A DNA stretch of 64,000 nucleotides from the NCBI GenBank assembly GCA_947396885.1, contig OX377201.1, forward strand, positions 67,554,983 through 67,618,982, given 5' to 3'. Each line of letters opens with the position of its first letter. Positions within the stretch are counted from its first letter, which is position 1. A program made the position numbers and the translations under genes. The notes beneath the pieces are model-generated. The model searched no databases, was not told the origin of the DNA, and was given only the letters and a program-made list of their open reading frames with translations. The DNA comes from Heligmosomoides polygyrus polygyrus (taxonomy: Eukaryota > Nematoda > Chromadorea > Rhabditida > Heligmosomidae). Positions 57,810 through 64,000 of this stretch are shown here, piece by piece.

Positions 57810-59289
57810 ATGTCATTGCAGCGTTTTCTGAATATTTCGAGTAGATGTAGCCGGCGGTCATTCGCATCCAAGGCACAGGCATGCACCTCGCTCGACGGTG
57901 GGGAGGTTCACACGTTTTCGCGGCTTTCATCGGAATGGCACGAAGAAAGCGGGCCTTTTAAGGCGCTTCATTCTCTCAATGCGCTGCGTGTTCCGTGGAT
58001 CCTTCGAAATATAGATAAGGTTTGCGTTTCTGAAGTGAAAATTTCAAAACTGGTAGTAAGCAGGCTTTTCAGAAGACTGGATCAGTTGCCGACGTTGGGT
58101 GCGGTGGAGGTCTTCTCTCTGTGCCATTAGCACGAGCTGGATTTAAAGTCACTGGAATTGATGCTACGAAGGAAGCGGTGGGTACGGGTTTAGGCAGGGC
58201 GCTCGAATGAGTCACTGCAGGTGTTGCTCATTGCCCATATTACATCTCCTGTCCAGCAACGACGACAGGAACTAAGATAGTTGTGGGGATAAATACGCTA
58301 ATGTAGTCTAAGAGCGGATAACGTTAAAATTAAGACAGGCAATTGTTAATTCCACTTTTATATTAGAAGTCAATGTTATGGAGACATTTAGCTGCCTGCT
58401 ATATTTTGGATCCGAATGAATCATTTCCGTATAGCTGGTCGGATATGTTCGATCCCGATCATCCTGTTATCCGGGTATGCCCTGTCCGAGTGATGCAAGT
58501 ACCAAATTGGTTGCGATTTGAGCGATTCAGTAGTTTCCTCGATATTATTTATTGTATTGATTTGATAGTTTCCGCAAGAAGCCGGCGGAGTTTCTGTTTT
58601 CTGTTCCATGACTTTCTATTTTGGCCAGTTTTCCGTTTCTGGGAAGTGCACTTGAGAAGCGCGCTGTGAAGAATATGCACGACTAGTTTGCAAACTGTAC
58701 CTCCCGCATACGTTATACTCTACGAACAACTTCCCAGTATTGTTTGGTGGCAAAGTAACAGGCTTCCTAGTTGTTTTTGAATGATTTGTGGTGATTTATA
58801 GGGCTTTCATTGAAACAAATCTTGGTTCCATTAAATTACGTTTTGCAAGTTACTGAAGCAGGTCGCATGGTTTTTGCCTTATGGAATGGTGCCGTCTTAG
58901 AGACGCTTCTTTACCTTGGAGAAGCGGGTTTTGATCCTGATATGCCAGGTGGAAAAAGACTGCGTTAGCAGAGCACCGTTCTTGTTTCGTTGGCATTTAC
59001 ATGTTCAGGTCTTTTTCTTCCCGGCTGCATCATCTAAAAAGCGCTACAACCGAATCTTGTTTTGTAACTATTTTCTGATTCCAAAGTTATTCTAAATAAG
59101 GATAGGGTGTGCTAAATACCTAGATAGCGGATCTCAAGGCTGTCTCTAGTAAGTTGATAGTTTCAGTCGTTTAGGTGATGGCTGCGTGTGATCTGCTCGA
59201 GACGATCCCAATACGGGTTTCTGGCATTGCTGACAGGCTCTCCTTTCACTGTGGAACTGTCGAAGACTTTTCAAAAGAGCGAAATCAGG
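57810..59289 (+). CDS. coq-3: Ubiquinone biosynthesis O-methyltransferase COQ3, first three exons; 3' part outside the window
   Basis: COQ3 is a mitochondrial SAM-dependent methyltransferase that performs both O-methylations in coenzyme Q synthesis. Exons are 57810-58019, 58073-58177 and 59175-59289. The N-terminus [20 protein letters not shown] looks like a mitochondrial targeting peptide. [20 protein letters not shown] is the COQ3 signature before the Rossmann fold. [20 protein letters not shown] then TGIDATKEA is SAM motif I and post-[21 protein letters not shown] follows. The next motif (usually a SEVIEHV-type sequence) is not found before 64000, so the remaining exons must lie to the right. 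The third exon ends in phase 1 at GG|GTATGT. Confidence 0.9.
58178..59174. other. COQ3 intron 2 (1.0 kb) with two unexplained exon-like stretches
   Basis: A stretch at 58385-58477 behind CATTTAG reads [20 protein letters not shown] then PVIR before GTATGC. Another at 58803-58967 behind ATTTATAG reads [20 protein letters not shown], then [20 protein letters not shown] and MPGGKRLR before TAG. Both look protein-like with splice-type borders, but their phases do not join each other or COQ3. I do not recognise the family. Confidence 0.35.
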
Positions 59290-61637
59290 GTATGTCTCCA
59301 AAACCCCTATCGAACCCTCAGGCCTGACCTAGCAATAAAAACCTCGGCGTTGGTGTTATCAACGTGTGGCGTGACGTAGCCTTCAAATGCTCGACCGTCA
59401 TAAATGGTGATCGCGTCGTGACCCGAGTTGCCCGGGTTATTTTAAAAACACCTCCCGAATTGCTCAGTTCTTCTTGTTCTTCGAAGGAGAATACTTTCGA
59501 AAGATCAACGAAGTGACCGTGGAGTTGCTCAACATGATCTATTGAGGACTGCACTGCGTTTCTGTACGTACGCCAAATCTCCCTCGAGCTTAGGGTGGGG
59601 GGTGGGGGGGGGGGGGTAAAAATAACAAAGCATGGCACATGTCGCAAAGGCGAGCAACACTGTTAGTTGGGAACCCGCCAGCCAATAACAACCAAGTAGA
59701 GCACAGGTCGAAAACATGCCAGGCAATCAGGGTATCGACTGTACACACCTCCTCTGAACAGCACGCAGATTCAATGCGGTCTGATTGGGTGGGGCGTTCC
59801 CATCTCCCAATGCTGCTCATCTTCGCGGCACATGCCCAAAAGATTGTGGTGCTGACAAAAATGCAAAAGTCTTCGTTGGCAATGCGTAAACACGAACCCC
59901 AGAAGCGAACCACTGATTCTTCTCTTGAAAGCCGCGACGCTGTGCAACTAATAAGTTCCAAATCCAAATCTTTTGCGGGTTCATTTCTGGGCACGACACG
60001 GCCATTCCAGGCGTCACTTTTGCCTTATCAACCTCAACTGATCCGCCCTAGCTTTTTACCGTTCTTGCTCTACCCAGGGGACGCAGGAAATTGGAAACCA
60101 ATACGGAGCTTCCCAGAAAATGCCCTACAATCCAACCGTTTAATAGGTCACTGAGTAACTCGACAGTCACTTCATTGACATACCCTTTTGGATGGGAGTG
60201 CCTCTTTTTAATAAATGCACTATGCTATTACTTGTAATCTCTGCCTGTATAGGGTGAAACCATAAGTACTCATCATTCTGTTTGAAGTTTTTCGAAGAAT
60301 TAGAAGAAGTTGGCCTGTGCCTTGCACTTTTGTAGAAGCGCTGACACCCATTTTTCGGGTAGCTGAATTTTTAATTGTAGAAATTGCTGGTTCGGAGATG
60401 AGACGTTCTTCATTATTTGAAAACAAACACTAGCTATACATCTGTTCATGTATCTCCTACCATTCAGCTGTATAAAACTGAACTGTCGAATGAAACTGTA
60501 ATGGAGATTGGTGACGTCGTCTTCTTCCGGCAACTGGCCTATCATAGCTTGCTTTTAGCTCATGATGTCCAAGACTGGGTACAAAACTCCAAAACTGGGA
60601 CAAAAATGGGTACAAGTTGATGTGAGGTTCCACTTTCCTGAGGCGAATGATGAGATTCCGACCGAATGTCTTACGCCATTTTCACGTCAATTTGGACGCC
60701 TACTAAATCAAATTGGAGATTTTCCATGCGAAGTTAGACACTTCAAAGTAAGCTGGGCCCCTGGAAAATCAGACTCATCATCTTCAAATCAACGCGAGCG
60801 ACTTACACATTAAATTAGACACCTTCTAAGAAGATCGAAATGTTTTCTTTAAGAAAACTTTAGTATGATTTTTCTTCGAAATTTAAAATATGCCTGTCCT
60901 ATAAACTGATTCCAGCGTTTGAAAATTTATAAAATTTGAATTTTTGCAGAAAAATAAGCATTTGAAGTTTATTTTGAAGTGAAGGAATGGAAATAGCTAC
61001 GAACTAGCCGAGTTATGTGTTCTGCCCAGTGGAGTTCATCCAAAAATCGCCAGTTTCCTCCCTTAAACACAGTCCATTATTCTTCTAAAAGGATAATAAA
61101 GATTCATGAGGTTTTGAAGACCATATTGGCTTTTCAGGGGAATTGAATTCGAAAACTTCAAAGAAAGCCTTTTTAGAAATTATCTTGGAGAAAAATTTAT
61201 TTAGACGTTTTCAGAGTATCTAGTTTGATCTGAAAGACGACTATCTTGATTTGAAAGATTCACCTTGATTATAGAAGTATCCAGCTCGCTTTGAAGTGTC
61301 ACATCTGCTCAGGAAGACATTCTGCGTGACGTGGAAATGGTATATATATATATATGCAACCAACAGCGATCAAAAGCATTTGGAACGAACTCTTTGTCGT
61401 TTGAATAATGCGACGAGAAGACGGCATAACTTATTCTAGGATCTTGAAAAACATTTGTATCACTTGTAGCCATTTTTGCCCTGAGTTTGGAACGTTGGTC
61501 GGATGATGATGGTGTCGCCACCGCTCTCGCCCAGTTCATTTCGTTCACACAGGTCTTCATTTTAGAGAACGATATTGACGATTCAAACGGATTCATGAGG
61601 CAGCTGGTAAAGTTCTAGTCTTGTAGCTGTGAACAAC
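59290..61637. other. COQ3 intron 3 (open to the right), first part
   Basis: Contains a G homopolymer at about 59597-59619, a repeat shared with arl-8 intron 5 (59960-60110) and a TA microsatellite at 61341-61354. Minus-strand open frames at 59318-59647 and 61309-61596 have protein-like stretches of unknown origin and no clear gene structure. Confidence 0.5.
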
Positions 61638-61708
61638 TTTTTTTTCTGAGCGAAAGGTGCAGACGACCGCATTTACTCCCTCTGCTTCAAGAACAAGGGA
61701 GACGGTCA

Positions 61709-61912
61709 GGAGGTACACCCGCCCCTCCTGGAGGGCGTGCAATTTTCTTCCGATCCTCCTTGCTCACCCATCCCCAAACCCCTAGTGTTCTCCGAGAGTC
61801 TAACGGCTGCTTTACGAAACGTTTACACGCAAAACAAAAGTTTCCGGTCCTCAGAACAGCGGCTCTATCTCCAGACGCCCCCCCCCCCCTCCAGCAGGGG
61901 CGGGTGTACCTC
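61709..61912. mobile_element. Short element with 27-bp inverted repeats
   Basis: GGAGGTACACCCGCCCCTCC then TGGAGGG (61709-61735) is repeated inverted at about 61880-61912, with a 10-C run at the inner edge. Size and structure suggest a MITE. It overlaps the region downstream of the SL1 copy. Confidence 0.5.
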
Positions 61913-62100
61913 CTGTCGCGCTGCCAAGAACAAGTATTTCACAAACTCTTTATCGCCGTTGGCTGTTGAAGCCTTGGAGGCCCTATGGTCAGTGGTTCTC
62001 CGGATCCTCTCGACCCTCTGCTTCTTTCCTCCTTGTAGAGTGCTATGCGGATCTCCACTTTGTGGACCTTGTGCGACTACGGTGTGTGTGTGTGTTGAGC

Positions 62101-62122
62101 CTCAAACTTGGGTAATTAAACC
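62101..62122 (-). ncRNA. Exact copy of the 22-nt nematode spliced leader SL1, without a splice donor
   Basis: The minus strand matches SL1 at all 22 positions (begins GGTTTAATTACCC, ends AAGTTTGAG). A chance match in this window is negligible. A real SL RNA gene would continue with a GT donor and an Sm site; here the next bases are GCTCAACACACAC. So it is not an SL RNA gene. It is best explained as the 5' end of a retrocopied trans-spliced mRNA. The following sequence stays open for about 78 codons and a run of eight A lies at 61645-61638. As COQ3 is on the + strand, its intron carries the antisense of SL1. Confidence 0.75.
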
Positions 62123-62143
62123 TTTATCCCAATGACTTTACAT

Positions 62144-62523
62144 TTATAGGCGAACGATTAATAAGATACAGTAGATGGGCAAAGTATGTTGAACGGTCAA
62201 AAGATATTTGACAAGTAGTTGTTTGTCATTCAGGATGTCAAACGCTGATATTCCTAGCTCATGCGACAGAAATAAGAGATTATTCCTATCTTCATTGGAA
62301 TGGAGAAGAAAAACATATGATTTGCTTATGGCCTTTAAGATGCTAAAAGGCACCCGAAATCTCAGGATTTCGGATTTTTTCATTCTGATTCCGTCGTCCA
62401 CAAGGAGCTCCAATATCAAAGTCAGTACAGGTGCAGCTAGTAGCTCGGTCAGATCAAAGTTTTTCAGTTTTGGAACACGGACAAGTTTTAATAGAGTTCT
62501 TAGGTCTTCCAGCTGGCTATTGA
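62144..62523 (-). other. Protein-like open stretch of unknown family (minus strand, in COQ3 intron)
   Basis: The minus strand is open for about 125 codons. Readable parts are SQLEDLRTLLKLVRVPKLKN, AAPVLTLILELLVDDGIRMK, SEILRFRVPFSILKAISKSY and LFLSHELGISAFDILNDKQ. Its Leu-rich helical composition looks coding rather than random. It has no start codon context, no neighbours in phase and no family I recognise. It could be one exon of a nested gene or a transposon relic. Confidence 0.3.
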
Positions 62524-64000
62524 GTTATGCTTCTTTCAAAAAGCAGGTTGCCATGTTTGTTGTTTGACATGTTTACGGTTTTATAATTATGGAATGTTTG
62601 TTTTACTGTCTCGGTTCAATTTACTGCTTCTCTCATCGGAGTATTGAATTGTTGCTTAACTCCTAGCATTGAGTTAGTTTATATTCTTGATTTGTCTCCT
62701 TTGGTTCTCCTTGGGTATTTTTGTTTCTAGTGTTGTTATCGGCGCCCACAATCAATAAATAAAAGTAGGGTGTATTTGACAGACAAGGCATACTTGTTAG
62801 GCAAGGTCTAATTTGACAGGCAAGGCATTTTGTACAGGCTAGAATTAAAACATGCAAGAAATCGAGGAGCCAAGAATTATCGAGAGGCCACTCGGGTACA
62901 GGCGAATGATTTACTTTGTTTACGATCCAGTGAGGGGCGGACGAGAGGAGTTACACGATACACGTAGACAAAGCCTACGATACGTGATCAGCATAGCAAA
63001 GGCGTTGCCTGATCTACATAGAAAAGCCTGCGAGCAGCGCCAAAAGTCTTCATACGGCCTATTGATTGAACAATTGGACACATACAATTTATGGATTGTT
63101 AGCTAGTGTATGTTCGCCAATACTGAATAACAGTCTCCAAAGCAACAGTTTCGTAGTTAAAATTCATCTTAACCCGAAGTTAGGTGTGAATGCCTCTATG
63201 CTTGTGATATATGTGAAACACAAGACACAGCGTTTGCAACCTTTTTGAAGAATTCCACGTAGAACTTCGTTGCACCAGTTATGGCTTTGCACCATGCAGG
63301 CTTTGATTGTGATAGTGGCATTATACGCTTGTTTGTGCTAAAACTAAAACGTAGTTTCCCGGTACGTCTTTACTTATTGTGCACGCTCTGAGATCATGCA
63401 CTGCAAATCTTTGTTCCCGACAACTGAAAGTAATGGCGAATATTTCTCCTTACAAAACGGATTTCCTCGGAAGGGTCGTAAATAGCGCAAGTGCTGGACT
63501 CTACCAGTACCATGAGGCGCGCAGGCGCACTAGTTGCCTTTACGTTTCTGTAACTAAAGCAGCAGCTCCGGGCTGTCGAAGTTCTGACTGACTGCGCTTG
63601 GGGTGTCAAAACAGCCAGCTGGAGTGCGCCGTAGGTGAGTAGTGGCAACCGTGGGTACACATAATCGGTTACAAGGTAGGGTGATGGTTGCGCAATAGCG
63701 AATCGATTCGCCAGGTATCTTGTTGACTGCTCACTGGTTTCTCTTCCCAACTCAACCCGTGCATGGCGAACTGCCATTAGCGCTGTGCTTGGACAGATGT
63801 CGCGCCCTCGCGTCCAGGCGGCACCGCTTACTGCGCCTGCTCCTAACGATTTCGACACCGTGCTCGGAGTGTGCTTGACCGTATGAACACGAAAGGTGTG
63901 CAGGGCGTTCAACAGGTCGTGCTGAAGCTGTTCAGAAATGGACCCATGCTGAGCGCCTGCCTTCCGGTCGATGCCTCATCCCTTCTTGGCCCGCCGAGTG
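62524..64000. other. Window end: COQ3 intron 3 or flanking DNA, uncertain content
   Basis: GGCAAGGC-type short repeats lie at 62780-62830. The plus-strand frame at 62852-63106 (GYRRMIYFVYDPVRGGREEL) and the minus-strand 172-codon frame at 63394-63912 (TRYLANRFAIAQPSPYLVTD, PRLPLLTYGALQLAVLTPQA) are unassigned; the latter may be part of a dispersed repeat. No COQ3 exon or gdi-1 sequence was found here. Confidence 0.4.

Larger units (their letters stand above)
61638..62122 (-). pseudogene. Putative retrocopy of an SL1 trans-spliced mRNA
   Basis: The proposed copy starts with the SL1 exon (62122-62101) and could end at the A8 run at 61645-61638 (about 485 bp). One minus-strand frame is open from the leader to TGA near 61863 but has no ATG. 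I do not recognise the parent gene. No target duplication is evident. The inverted-repeat element 61709-61912 lies within these limits, either as part of the parent UTR or as a later insertion. Confidence 0.4.

Noticed and set aside
62101..62122. SL1 RNA gene
   Set aside because: The leader is not followed by a GT donor, and no Sm-site-bearing snRNA body is visible. Hence it is treated as a fossil copy and not as a functional SL RNA locus.
61737..62135. 132-codon plus-strand frame across the SL1 copy
   Set aside because: It runs through the C10 homopolymer, the inverted repeats and the antisense of SL1, so it is a chance frame.
1..64000. CRISPR arrays, rRNA genes or bacterial operons
   Set aside because: No regularly spaced repeats, no rRNA signatures. 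All real genes have spliceosomal introns.

Overview
The window reads as nuclear DNA of a clade V parasitic nematode, probably a hookworm-like strongylid. The evidence is GT-AG introns of about 50-65 bp mixed with multi-kilobase introns, nematode-type gene content (twitchin; an operon-like NDUFA6-COQ3 pair), an exact 22-nt match to nematode spliced leader SL1, and many decayed RTE, mariner, hAT-like and foldback elements. The species call is inference.

Region 1 (817-24708, + strand) is the 3' part of unc-22 (twitchin), the giant muscle Ig/FnIII kinase. I could assemble 43 consecutive exons that all join in frame (14,016 coding nt, 4,671 codons plus stop). They encode about 25 FnIII domains, 13 Ig domains before the kinase, the kinase with its regulatory tail, and 5 Ig domains after it. 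The N-terminal part lies left of the window. A mariner fragment (1-507) sits upstream of the first visible exon. The long introns hold a ~3 kb hAT-like element that encloses RTE debris.

Region 2 (25583-38776, - strand) is a complete six-exon arl-8 (185 aa lysosomal/axonal Arl8 GTPase). It is convergent with unc-22, and their poly(A) signals nearly overlap. Its introns (up to 5.0 kb) hold RTE fragments, tRNA-derived SINE-like copies and MITEs.

Region 3 (39352-64000, + strand) starts 575 bp away, divergent from arl-8. It holds three co-oriented genes. BRK1/HSPC300 (70 aa, WAVE complex) is split by a 13.0-kb intron. NDUFA6 (130 aa, complex I LYR subunit; nuo-3 in C. elegans) has its ATG one base after the BRK1 stop codon, inside the same exon. 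COQ3 (ubiquinone O-methyltransferase) starts 193 bp after NDUFA6 behind a TTTCAG trans-splice-type acceptor, and only its first three exons are inside the window. From memory, C. elegans has arl-8, nuo-3, coq-3 and gdi-1 as neighbours on chromosome IV, so this looks like a conserved block, with unc-22 (also chromosome IV) brought alongside.

The most unusual observations are the BRK1/NDUFA6 junction (TAA-G-ATG in a shared exon), the SL1 exon copy at 62101-62122 that lacks a splice donor (retrocopy or antisense SL), and several hairpin or foldback elements with visible target duplications. No rRNA, CRISPR array or bona fide tRNA gene was seen.
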